Positions 51,607 through 61,567 of a stretch of DNA of 64,000 bases are shown here, piece by piece. The notes beneath the pieces were generated by a model. The model was not told the DNA's origin, did no database searches, and worked only from the letters and a program-made list of their open reading frames with translations. How positions within the stretch are numbered: position 1 is the stretch's first letter; every line of letters begins with the position of its first letter. The position numbers and the translations under genes were made by a program. The DNA is from Pseudomonadota bacterium (GTDB taxonomy: Bacteria; Pseudomonadota; Gammaproteobacteria; Xanthomonadales; Xanthomonadaceae): the NCBI GenBank assembly GCA_018242465.1, contig JAFEBY010000126.1:1-64000 (forward strand). Reading direction: 5' to 3'.

Positions 51607-52504
51607 TCAGGTAATCGGCAGCGGACACCGCACGTCCGCCCTCGCGCTGCAACGTCAACAGGCGCAACACGCCATCGCCGCAGGCGACATCGATGCCGTC
51701 GCGAGTGGCCGCGACCACCGATCCCGGCGCAGCATCGACATCGACATCGGCAGCAACTGCCTTCGCCGCATGGATGCGCACACGCTCGCCCGCCAGCACC
51801 GCTTCGGCCACTGGCCACGGCTGGAATGCACGGACCTTGCGTGCCAGCACTTCGGCGCTATCGCTCCAGTCGAGGCGCCCTTCCGCCTTCTCGATCTTGG
51901 CGGCGTGGGTCACGCCCTCCGTCGATTGCGGTTGCGCCGCCGGCAGCGTTCCCGCGTCCAGCATCGTCAGGCCTTGTGCCAAGACATCCGCGCCGATCCC
52001 GGCGAGGCGTTCGTACAGCTGGCCGGAGGTTTCATCGGCACCGATCGCAGTCGCCGCGCGCAACAGTACCGGCCCGGTGTCGAGGCCCGCTTCCATCTCC
52101 ATCAGGCACACGCCGGTTTCGGCATCCCCGGCCTCGACCGCACGCTGGATCGGTGCTGCGCCGCGCCAGCGCGGCAGCAACGAACCGTGCAGGTTCCAGC
52201 AACCGAGGCGCGGAATCTTCAACACCTTCTTCGGCAGGATCAGGCCATAGGCCGCGGTGACGATCAGGTCGGGTTCGAGCGCCTGCAATTGCGTCTGCAC
52301 TTCGGGATCGCGAAGCGTCTCCGGCTGGCGCACTTCGATGCCGCGTTGCAGCGCTTCCTGCTTCACCGGCGAAGGTGTCAGCACACGACCGCGACCTGCG
52401 GGACGATCGGGCTGGGTATAGACGGCAACGACTTCGGCGCGTTCGCAAGCCACGCGCAACCCCGGCACGGCGAATTCCGGCGTGCCTGCAAACACGATCC
52501 TCAA
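51584..52504 (-). CDS. fmt: Methionyl-tRNA formyltransferase
   Basis: 306 aa. [12 protein letters not shown] start, the 10-formyl-THF motif [17 protein letters not shown] with catalytic Asn/His around CWNLHGS, and [11 protein letters not shown]. The C-terminal OB-like domain (about 205-306) is present. It formylates initiator Met-tRNA; the partner deformylase Def is immediately upstream, one base away. Confidence 0.96.
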   Translation of the reverse strand: MRIVFAGTPEFAVPGLRVACERAEVVAVYTQPDRPAGRGRVLTPSPVKQEALQRGIEVRQPETLRDPEVQTQLQALEPDLIVTAAYGLILPKKVLKIPRLGCWNLHGSLLPRWRGAAPIQRAVEAGDAETGVCLMEMEAGLDTGPVLLRAATAIGADETSGQLYERLAGIGADVLAQGLTMLDAGTLPAAQPQSTEGVTHAAKIEKAEGRLDWSDSAEVLARKVRAFQPWPVAEAVLAGERVRIHAAKAVAADVDVDAAPGSVVAATRDGIDVACGDGVLRLLTLQREGGRAVSAADYLNARRGQL

Positions 52505-52505
52505 A

Positions 52506-53024
52506 TCACGCTGCCTTTTTTTCGCGCGCCGCCTTGGCCAGCTTCTTCTTCACCATCTCGCGCTTGAGCGGCGACAGGTAATCGACGAACAGCTTGCCGT
52601 CGAGATGATCCATCTCGTGCTGGATGCACACTGCAAGCAAGCCATCGGCATCCATCTCGAAGCTCGCGCCCTTGCGGTCGGTCGCACGCACGCGGATGTT
52701 CGCCGCACGCGTCACGTCGGCGAAGATGTTCGGTACCGACAGGCAGCCTTCCTGGCAAACCTCTTCACCTTCCTTGCCCAGGATTTCCGGGTTGATGAAG
52801 ACCATCGGCGAATTCTTCTCTTCGCTGATGTCGATCACCATGAAGCGCTGGTGCACGTCGACCTGGCTGGCCGCAAGGCCGATGCCGGGCGCGTCGTACA
52901 TGGTCTCGAACATGTCGTCGAGGCGTTTTTGGAACTCGGGGGCGGCAATGCCGGCCACATCGACGGGCACGGCTTTCGTGCGCAGCCGGGCGTCGGGAAA
53001 TTCGAGGATCGTGAGCAGTGCCAT
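52506..53024 (-). CDS. def: Peptide deformylase
   Basis: 172 aa from [15 protein letters not shown]. The three deformylase motifs: [18 protein letters not shown] (C94 metal ligand) and QHEMDHLDG (H136, E137, H140). It removes the formyl group from new proteins. The tail is Lys/Ala-rich ([14 protein letters not shown]). An upstream in-frame ATG at 53093 gives a non-conserved extension and is rejected. First gene of the def-fmt-rsmB-ArnT-like minus-strand unit. Confidence 0.96.
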   Translation of the reverse strand: MALLTILEFPDARLRTKAVPVDVAGIAAPEFQKRLDDMFETMYDAPGIGLAASQVDVHQRFMVIDISEEKNSPMVFINPEILGKEGEEVCQEGCLSVPNIFADVTRAANIRVRATDRKGASFEMDADGLLAVCIQHEMDHLDGKLFVDYLSPLKREMVKKKLAKAAREKKAA

Positions 53025-53171
53025 GGTCGGGGTCCGGAATGCGTGCGGGAACATCGCCGCCAGCGCAGGCGCCCAGTGTAACGCGGCGGGCACCAGCCTC
53101 TCCCAACGCCGGCTGGCCGGGCATTCAGGGATGCTCGGGCCAATCAGATCGGGGATTTAAATGTAAGGGTC

Positions 53172-53200
53172 TTGTGAAACCGTGAACTTTGTGGTGTAAA
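53172..53200 (+). promoter_or_regulatory. Putative promoter of the LysM gene
   Basis: TTGTGA (53172-53177) and TGTAAA (53195-53200) with a 17-base spacer, inside the only AT-rich patch of the 216-base gap between def and the LysM gene. Each box matches consensus at 4 of 6 positions. The leader would be about 34 bases. Confidence 0.5.
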
Positions 53201-53240
53201 TGGCCGTCCGTATTGGGGATTTGTCGGGGAACCTCAGGCC

Positions 53241-54404
53241 ATGGCCTCGCTCCTTTCGCGCTTCAACCTGTCGCTCAAGACCGTTGCCGCCACCGCGGCA
53301 CTCACCGTCGCCGGCCTCGCCATCGCCGGGAATCCGGGCATTCGCCCCGATCATCCCGACACCTACGTGGTGAAGAAGGGCGACACCCTGTGGGATATCG
53401 CCGGCAAGTTCCTCAGCCGCCCATGGCTGTGGCCGGAAATCTGGCAGGCCAACCCGCAGGTGAAGAATCCGCATCTGATCTACCCGGGTGACGTCCTGAG
53501 CCTGGCGTACATCAACCGCACCGCCGAGGCGCAGCATCGCGCCGAAGCACCGATCCCGGGCATTCCGCTGGCGCAGGTCGAGCCGTGGCTCAAGGACATG
53601 CGCGTGGTCGACAGCTTCGACCAGCTGCCCTATGTGGTCGGCCTCGAGGATGATCGCCTGCGCGGCTCGCAGGGCTACGTCGTCTACGCCAAGGGCCTGC
53701 CCGCAAGCGCGGTCGGCCAGCGCTTCCTGATCGTGCGCCCGAACGTGCGGTACGCCCGCCTCGACCGCCGCCAGGGCGGCGACATCATGGATACCGCCGA
53801 CCTCGACTTCCGGGGCAAGCGCACCATCGATTTCGATCAGTTCTGGACCGCGGCGATCACCCCGGACCGCGGACACGACCTGCTCGGCTACGAGTTGCAG
53901 CGCGTCAACATCGGCACCGTGACCCGCGGCGAAGTCGGCGGCATCGAGGCCTCGACCGTCCGTCTCGATGAAGCGGGGCGCGAAGTGCGCGAAGGCGACC
54001 GACTGATCCCGGTCGATGCCCAGTCCTACGATCCCTACTTTGTGCCGCACCCGCCGAAGGCGCAGTTCGAATATCGCCACGCCCAAGTGCTGGCCGTGGC
54101 CGATCGCCTGCGCACCGCTGGGCCGCGTGACGTCATCGCGATTTCGGTCGGCAGCCGGGACGGCGTCGACAACGGCACCGTGTTCTCGCTGTGGCGCATG
54201 GGCAGCAACAAGGTCGACCGAGTGAAGTACCAGCGCACCGAAGATCTGGTCGGCAACTACGGTCGCGTCCGCCTGCCCGACGAGTTCTCCGGCCACGCGA
54301 TGGTGTTCCGCACCTTCGACCACGTCAGCTACGCGCTGGTGATGGACGGCATCAAGCCGACCGAAGTCGGTTACGAGCTCAAGCACCCGGACGCTCCGTA
54401 CTGA
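53241..54404 (+). CDS. LysM domain protein upstream of dprA
   Basis: 387 aa with a signal-like N-terminus (hydrophobic about 12-30). One LysM domain at about 41-89 (TYVVKKGDTLWDIAGKFL ... YPGDVLSL) would anchor it to peptidoglycan. The rest, about 300 residues, is a conserved proteobacterial region found in LysM proteins encoded beside dprA-smg-topA, with no known activity. It is often annotated as a LysM peptidoglycan-binding protein. The gene is monocistronic, with a promoter candidate and a downstream palindrome. Confidence 0.87.
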   Translation: MASLLSRFNLSLKTVAATAALTVAGLAIAGNPGIRPDHPDTYVVKKGDTLWDIAGKFLSRPWLWPEIWQANPQVKNPHLIYPGDVLSLAYINRTAEAQHRAEAPIPGIPLAQVEPWLKDMRVVDSFDQLPYVVGLEDDRLRGSQGYVVYAKGLPASAVGQRFLIVRPNVRYARLDRRQGGDIMDTADLDFRGKRTIDFDQFWTAAITPDRGHDLLGYELQRVNIGTVTRGEVGGIEASTVRLDEAGREVREGDRLIPVDAQSYDPYFVPHPPKAQFEYRHAQVLAVADRLRTAGPRDVIAISVGSRDGVDNGTVFSLWRMGSNKVDRVKYQRTEDLVGNYGRVRLPDEFSGHAMVFRTFDHVSYALVMDGIKPTEVGYELKHPDAPY

Positions 54405-54460
54405 ACGGCATCTGGTTGATCGTGCCCGGAAAGGATCAGATTTTTCCGACACGGTAGCGA

Positions 54461-54482
54461 GACGGCGCCCTAGGGCGCCGTC
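54461..54482 (+). terminator. Palindromic hairpin between the LysM gene and dprA
   Basis: Arms GACGGCGCCC and GGGCGCCGTC form a perfect palindrome around TA. Only a short T-rich stretch (GTCGTTTCC) follows, so it is a weak or factor-assisted terminator. It ends 25 bases before the dprA ATG. Confidence 0.5.
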
Positions 54483-54507
54483 GTCGTTTCCGCCCCAAGC
54501 TGGCGGC

Positions 54508-55638
54508 ATGGTCGACTTCGATATGCCCGAACTGGCGGCACGGCTGGCGCTTCTGTGCGCCGGCGGCCGGCGCGCACCCCGCCGCGAATTGCTGCAGCTT
54601 CATGGCAGCGCCGGTGCAGTCCTGGCCGCGGGCCCGCACGCGTGGCGCGCGGCCGGGTTGTCGGAGGACACCTGCATTCGCTTGCGCCGCGGCGCCGATC
54701 CGGACATCTGGCTGCGCACCGCGGAATGGCTGCAACGCCCAGGACATCGCCTGATCGCCTGGCACGATCCCGACTATCCCGCCGCCTTGCGCACCGTTTC
54801 CGGCGCGCCGCTGATGCTGTTCGCCGCCGGCGACGCCTCCTTGCTGCAGGATCCCGCCATCGCCATCGTTGGCACCCGTTCCGCCAGCCCCGGCGGACGC
54901 AGCCTCGCCAGGCAGTTCGCCCATCGCTTCGCCGATGCCGGGATGGTGGTGGTCAGCGGACTCGCCGCCGGCATCGATGGCGCCGCCCACGAAGGTGCGC
55001 TCGAAGTCGGCGGCAACACCATCGCCGTCCTCGGCAGCGGCCCCGATCTCTGCTATCCCGCCCAGCATCGCGATCTCCACGCACGGATCGGCGGGCGCGG
55101 ACTGCTGGTCAGCGAATATCCGCCCGGCACCCAGCCGCTGCGTGACCATTTCCCGGCGCGCAATCGCATCATCGCCGGACTCGCGCAGGGCACCCTGGTG
55201 GTCGAGGCCGCCGCGCGCTCGGGCGCCCTGATCACCGCGCAGTTCGCCGTCGACGCCGGTCGCGAGGTCTGGGCGGTTCCAGGATCGATCCACGACCCCC
55301 ACGCACGCGGCTGCCACCGCCTGATCCGCGATGGCGCCCAGCTGGTGGAAAGTCCGGAAGACGTGTTGCTATCGCTGGCACCCACCCAGGTGCGGGCAGG
55401 CCAGCGCGCGAAGCCAACCAATGGCAGCGCCCTCAAGGGGCCTGTTCAGACTGCCAAGGGCTGGGACAGCGACCACAAGAACGTGTGGTTGGCACTCGGT
55501 CACGACCCAACCCCTATGGATGCACTGGCGGATCGCACCGCATTGACGCCAGCCCGACTCTCCTCCATTCTCCTGACCATGGAGCTGCAGGGGGCAATCA
55601 CGGTCAAACATGGTCGCTACCTCCGCACTCCCGGGTGA
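54508..55638 (+). CDS. dprA: DNA-processing protein DprA
   Basis: 376 aa. Rossmann-like core with the signature IAIVGTRSASPGGRSLARQFA, VVSGLAAGIDGAAHEGAL, TIAVLGSGPDLCYP and FPARNRIIAGLAQGTLVVEAA. The C-terminal winged-helix (about 310-375; TPMDALADRTALTPARLSSILLTME) is present. DprA loads RecA on incoming single strands in transformation, so this organism may be naturally competent. It lies upstream of smg, as in most gammaproteobacteria. Confidence 0.95.
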   Translation: MVDFDMPELAARLALLCAGGRRAPRRELLQLHGSAGAVLAAGPHAWRAAGLSEDTCIRLRRGADPDIWLRTAEWLQRPGHRLIAWHDPDYPAALRTVSGAPLMLFAAGDASLLQDPAIAIVGTRSASPGGRSLARQFAHRFADAGMVVVSGLAAGIDGAAHEGALEVGGNTIAVLGSGPDLCYPAQHRDLHARIGGRGLLVSEYPPGTQPLRDHFPARNRIIAGLAQGTLVVEAAARSGALITAQFAVDAGREVWAVPGSIHDPHARGCHRLIRDGAQLVESPEDVLLSLAPTQVRAGQRAKPTNGSALKGPVQTAKGWDSDHKNVWLALGHDPTPMDALADRTALTPARLSSILLTMELQGAITVKHGRYLRTPG

Positions 55639-55686
55639 AGCAAGGCTTCCGCCATCCACGCGCCAACGGGCGCAGGCCGGGGATCG

Positions 55687-56160
55687 ATGAAAGAGAGCAT
55701 TCTGGACGTCCTGCTGTATCTCTTCGAACACTGCTTTACCGATGACACCGCGCCGCCGCAGGATCGCGACGGACTCCAATCGACGTTGCTCTCAGCCGGA
55801 TTCAGTCCTGCCGAAGCCAATCGCGCCTTCGACTGGCTCGATGGCCTGGCGGAACGCCGCCCCACATTCACCAGTCAGGGGCCATCGGGACCAACCCGTG
55901 TCTTCACCAGCGGCGAGTTGTCCAAGCTCGACATCGAGGCGCGCGGCTTCCTGATCTACCTCGAACAACACGGCGTGCTTGATGCCGACCAGCGCGAACT
56001 GGTGCTGGACCGCGCGATGGCGCTCGACCAGGATGAACTCGACCTCGACGATCTGAAATGGGTCGTGCTGATGGTGCTGTTCAACCAGCCGGGGTCCGAG
56101 GCTGCGTACGCGTGGATGGAAACGCAGATGTTCGCGGACGATCCCGAACCGCTGCACTGA
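55687..56160 (+). CDS. smg: Smg protein (DUF494)
   Basis: 157 aa. [20 protein letters not shown] at the N-terminus, [25 protein letters not shown] helices and a C-terminal [20 protein letters not shown] are hallmarks of Smg, a small cytosolic protein of unknown function always near dprA or topA. It is followed after 2 bases by the pilin-like gene. Confidence 0.93.
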   Translation: MKESILDVLLYLFEHCFTDDTAPPQDRDGLQSTLLSAGFSPAEANRAFDWLDGLAERRPTFTSQGPSGPTRVFTSGELSKLDIEARGFLIYLEQHGVLDADQRELVLDRAMALDQDELDLDDLKWVVLMVLFNQPGSEAAYAWMETQMFADDPEPLH

Positions 56161-56162
56161 CG

Positions 56163-56660
56163 ATGTCGTTGCCGCCCCCCTTGCCACCGCCGTTGCCAAC
56201 GGCGGTGCAGCCACAACCGCCAGCAACGTCGAAAAACAACGGGTGCCTGATTGCACTGGCGGTCGCTGCCGCGCTCATGGTCCCGCTCATCGCCATCCTC
56301 GCCGCGATCGCGCTCCCGGCCTACCAGCAATACGTGTTGCGATCCAAGGTGATGACGGCCATCGCGGCCACGCGCCCGGCGCAAGTCGCCATCGACAAGC
56401 GGCTCGCGCAAGGCGGCGAATGCCCGGGCAACGCCGACACCGATTTCAATGGCATGCAAGGCGTCGAGCGCGTGGAAATCGGGCAACTTGCCGAAGACGC
56501 GACGCGTTGCGCCTACGCCATCCACCTCGGCAACACCGGCAGCACCCAACTCGACGGCAAGACGATCTGGATGGATCGCGCGAAGTCCGGCGACTCCGCC
56601 TGGAATTGTCGCTCCGACATCGACAATCGCTACCTGCCAACGACTTGCCGCGCAGACTGA
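56163..56660 (+). CDS. Pilin-like protein without a prepilin cleavage motif
   Basis: 165 aa. A proline-rich start (MSLPPPLPPPLP) and a short cytoplasmic stretch precede a hydrophobic helix (about 28-54) whose second half, AILAAIALPAYQQYVLRSKV, is that of type IV pilins. The G-F-T-L-I-E prepilin peptidase site and the E5 residue are absent; the helix starts NGCLIALAV instead. The globular part has four cysteines (GECPG, TRCAY, WNCRS, TTCRAD), suggesting disulphides. It would be a membrane-anchored protein borrowing a pilin domain. It is 2 bases after smg and upstream of the GYF-RDD gene. Confidence 0.75.
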   Translation: MSLPPPLPPPLPTAVQPQPPATSKNNGCLIALAVAAALMVPLIAILAAIALPAYQQYVLRSKVMTAIAATRPAQVAIDKRLAQGGECPGNADTDFNGMQGVERVEIGQLAEDATRCAYAIHLGNTGSTQLDGKTIWMDRAKSGDSAWNCRSDIDNRYLPTTCRAD

Positions 56661-56712
56661 GCTCACGCAGACTGCCCCTTCGCAACAGCGCATCGATACA
56701 TAGGGGAATCGA

Positions 56713-57723
56713 ATGACCGAGTGGTATTACGCCGATCGCCAGGGCCAGCAGCGTGGTCCTGTGCAGTCGCAGGAATTGCTGGCCTTGCGCAATGCCGGGC
56801 AGATTGCCCCGGACACGCTGGTCTGGCGCAACGGCATGTCGAACTGGCAGGCCTTCGCCACCGTGGCGAACGAGGTGATGCCGTCGCCAACCGAAACCGC
56901 ATCGCCGATGCAGGGCAGCTCGATGTACGAGATGGTGACGCCTGCGGCGTCCATGGCCGACGTCGTGGCGCCTGCGCCGGCACCAAGCGCGACGCCCGTG
57001 CCCGCGGCTCCCGTCGCCGGCGGCAGCTATTCGATGTACGAGAAGGCAGCAGCCCCGGTCGCGCAGGCCAGCGATCCCTACGCGGCACCACGCGCGGCCA
57101 TCGGCACCACCAACGCGCTTCCCGTGCGTGGCGGGCATGTCGTCGATGCCGGGTTCTGGAAGCGAGTGGCAGCCTACATCATCGATGGCGTCCTGCTGGG
57201 CGTCGTCGGTTATGCCGTGCAATTGCCGTTGCTGCTGGCGATCGGGTTCAATGCTTCATCGCTGGCGCAGGGGAATTTCGGGTCGATGACGATCTTCGGG
57301 CTCCTCTTGGCCTACCTCATTCCGATCGCGATCCAGGCAACCTATTACGCCTGGTTCCACTCCTCGGACCGGCAGGCGACACTGGGCAAGCGCGCCATCG
57401 GTATCAAGGTCACCGGGATGCAAGGCGAGCGCATCAGCTTCGCCCGCGGCATCGGTCGCTATTTCGCGTTCCTGCTGAGCGGCTTCACTTTCGGCATCGG
57501 CTATGTGCTGGCTGCGTTCACCGACCGCAAGCAGGCGCTCCACGACATGATCGCCTCGACCTACGTGGTCGACCAGTGGGCCTATACCGATCACCCCGAC
57601 CGCCAGGATGAAACCCTCGGGACCGGGACCAAGATCATCCTGGGCATCGGCATTGCCCTGATTGCCCTGTTCTTCCTGGCCATGTGCGCCGCGATTGCCA
57701 TTCCTATTCTCAGTCGCCACTGA
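56713..57723 (+). CDS. GYF_2 (DUF4339) - RDD family membrane protein
   Basis: 336 aa. Residues 1-50 (WYYADRQGQQRGPVQSQELLAL, DTLVWRNGMSNWQ) form a GYF_2 domain, which binds proline-rich peptides. A Pro/Ala-rich linker with two SMYE repeats (about 70-130) follows, then an RDD domain (about 140-290: AGFWKRVAAYIIDGVLLG and LGKRAIGIKVTG) with about four helices and a last C-terminal helix. RDD proteins are membrane proteins of mostly unknown transport role. The adjacent pilin-like protein starts with a poly-proline stretch, a plausible GYF ligand (inference). Confidence 0.83.
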   Translation: MTEWYYADRQGQQRGPVQSQELLALRNAGQIAPDTLVWRNGMSNWQAFATVANEVMPSPTETASPMQGSSMYEMVTPAASMADVVAPAPAPSATPVPAAPVAGGSYSMYEKAAAPVAQASDPYAAPRAAIGTTNALPVRGGHVVDAGFWKRVAAYIIDGVLLGVVGYAVQLPLLLAIGFNASSLAQGNFGSMTIFGLLLAYLIPIAIQATYYAWFHSSDRQATLGKRAIGIKVTGMQGERISFARGIGRYFAFLLSGFTFGIGYVLAAFTDRKQALHDMIASTYVVDQWAYTDHPDRQDETLGTGTKIILGIGIALIALFFLAMCAAIAIPILSRH

Positions 57724-57758
57724 GACAGCTTGACAGCCACCTCACGGCGTGATTCCAC

Positions 57759-57805
57759 TATAAAAAGAGGTTGAACCAGACGCCCGGGCCCCATGTCCCG
57801 GGCGT
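57759..57805 (+). promoter_or_regulatory. topA upstream region: TATAAA box and hairpin
   Basis: TATAAA at 57759-57764 is a good -10 with no matching -35 (a TTGACA at 57730 is 23 bases away, too far for a normal promoter). Downstream, ACGCCCGGG (57780-57788) and CCCGGGCGT (57797-57805) form a perfect 9-bp hairpin. It lacks a T-run, so it is either a 5' leader structure of topA or a poor terminator of the preceding gene. Confidence 0.45.
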
Positions 57806-57861
57806 TGGCGTCTCGACCACCCCATTTGCCGGTCTGTTGCCGGCCCCGGAATCCTGTTGCC

Positions 57862-60372
<2,511 letters not shown>

Positions 60373-60455
60373 CCATGCCGCCTGCCTGCAGGGCATGCGC
60401 GTTTCCGTAACAGGCCCGGGCGCATGATTCATGCTCCCGCCTTCAGGAGCCCACG

Positions 60456-60872
60456 ATGAACAATCTCGACAAGGTCGTCTACACTGCCCGCGTCCACACC
60501 AACGGCGGCCGCGAGAATGGCCATGCCCGCAGTGACGATGACCACCTTGACGTGCGTATGACACCCCCTGGCAAGGGCGACGGCACCAATCCCGAGCAAC
60601 TGTTCGCGGCTGGGTATTCGGCCTGCTTCATCGGCGCGATCAAGGCGGTCGCAGCACGCCAGCATTTGCAAGTTCCCGAAGGTGTCGGCATCGATGCCGA
60701 AGTCGACCTCGGACCGGTCGGCCAGGCCTTCGGCGTCGCCGTTCGCCTGAACATCCATCTGCCGGGCATGGATCGCGCCGCTGCGCAGAAACTGATCGAT
60801 GACGCGCATCAAGTCTGTCCGTATTCCAACGCGACGCGTGGCAACATCCCGGTCACGTTGACGCTGGCCTGA
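60456..60872 (+). CDS. ohr: Organic hydroperoxide resistance protein Ohr
   Basis: 138 aa. Both Ohr cysteines are present: C57 in AGYSACFIGA and C121 in HQVCPYSNATRGN, with TNPEQLFAAGYS before the first. Ohr reduces organic hydroperoxides with lipoyl thiols. Usually controlled by a MarR-type OhrR, but no such gene is adjacent. It differs from the single-Cys OsmC at 3259. AGGAG precedes the ATG. Confidence 0.95.
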   Translation: MNNLDKVVYTARVHTNGGRENGHARSDDDHLDVRMTPPGKGDGTNPEQLFAAGYSACFIGAIKAVAARQHLQVPEGVGIDAEVDLGPVGQAFGVAVRLNIHLPGMDRAAAQKLIDDAHQVCPYSNATRGNIPVTLTLA

Positions 60873-60883
60873 GCGCCATCTCC

Positions 60884-61444
60884 GTGGATCTGCTTGATGT
60901 CGACTCCGCTGCTGCGCTGATCCGGCGTGGCGGCGTAATCGCCTATCCGACCGAAGGCGTGTGGGGATTGGGCTGCGATCCGCGCAACGAACAGGCGGTG
61001 CTGCGCATCCTCGCGATCAAACAGCGCGAGGTCGAAAAAGGCCTGATCCTGATCGCAGCGAACGAAGCGCAACTCGCACCGTTCGTGTCGATGGATGTGC
61101 TGGGCGATGCACAATGCACGGCGGTCCGCACGACCTGGCCAGGCGCTGCGACCTGGATCGTGCCGGCATCGGCGGCGGCCCCGCGCTGGATCACCGGTCA
61201 GCACGACGGCATCGCGGTGCGGGTCTCTGCACATCCGCCCGTCATCACACTTTGCGATGCCTTCGGCGGCGCGCTGGTTTCGACCAGCGCCAATCGCGCT
61301 GGCCGCGATGCGCCGACGCGAAGATCCGGATTGGATCCCGAAGTTCTTGCACTGCTGGATGGCGTGCTTGCTGGCGAAACCGGTGGATTGCTGCAAGCGA
61401 CGCCGATCCGCGACGCCCGCAGTGGAGCCATCCTGCGCGGCTGA
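60884..61444 (+). CDS. tsaC: Threonylcarbamoyl-AMP synthase (Sua5/YciO/YrdC family)
   Basis: 186 aa from GTG 60884. IAYPTEGVWGLGCDP, LAIKQREVEKGLILIA (KxR-type motif) and LVSTSANRAGRDAP are the substrate-binding motifs of TsaC, which makes the activated intermediate for the t6A modification of ANN-decoding tRNAs. Normal length for the short form without the Sua5 domain. It starts 11 bases after ohr, so the two may be co-transcribed. Confidence 0.92.
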   Translation: MDLLDVDSAAALIRRGGVIAYPTEGVWGLGCDPRNEQAVLRILAIKQREVEKGLILIAANEAQLAPFVSMDVLGDAQCTAVRTTWPGAATWIVPASAAAPRWITGQHDGIAVRVSAHPPVITLCDAFGGALVSTSANRAGRDAPTRRSGLDPEVLALLDGVLAGETGGLLQATPIRDARSGAILRG

Positions 61445-61453
61445 AAATCGGGC

Positions 61454-61505
61454 TTTCGTTTCGCTTGAAACGAAAATTGTGGCAGTGCACAAATTGTGGT
61501 CTAGT
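61454..61505 (+). promoter_or_regulatory. Inverted and direct repeats upstream of gltB
   Basis: TTTCGTTTC (61454-61462), loop GCTT, GAAACGAAA (61467-61475): a perfect 9-bp inverted repeat 9 bases after the tsaC stop. AAATTGTGG then occurs twice (61474-61482 and 61491-61499), 17 bases apart, and the second copy overlaps a CACAA-A-TTGTG palindrome. TTGTGG (61477-61482) and TCTAGT (61500-61505), with a 17-base spacer, form a weak promoter for gltB. No clear NtrC or sigma-54 site is seen. Confidence 0.5.
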
Positions 61506-61567
61506 CGGGTGAAGAGGGACTCCGCACGCGCGAGTCGCCCTCTCACCACCAACACGACTGGACCACG

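Noticed and set aside
49855..52260. 801-codon plus-strand frame spanning the antisense of the ArnT-like gene, rsmB and fmt
   Set aside because: Arg/His/Pro-rich with no domain; it crosses three well-supported genes on the other strand.
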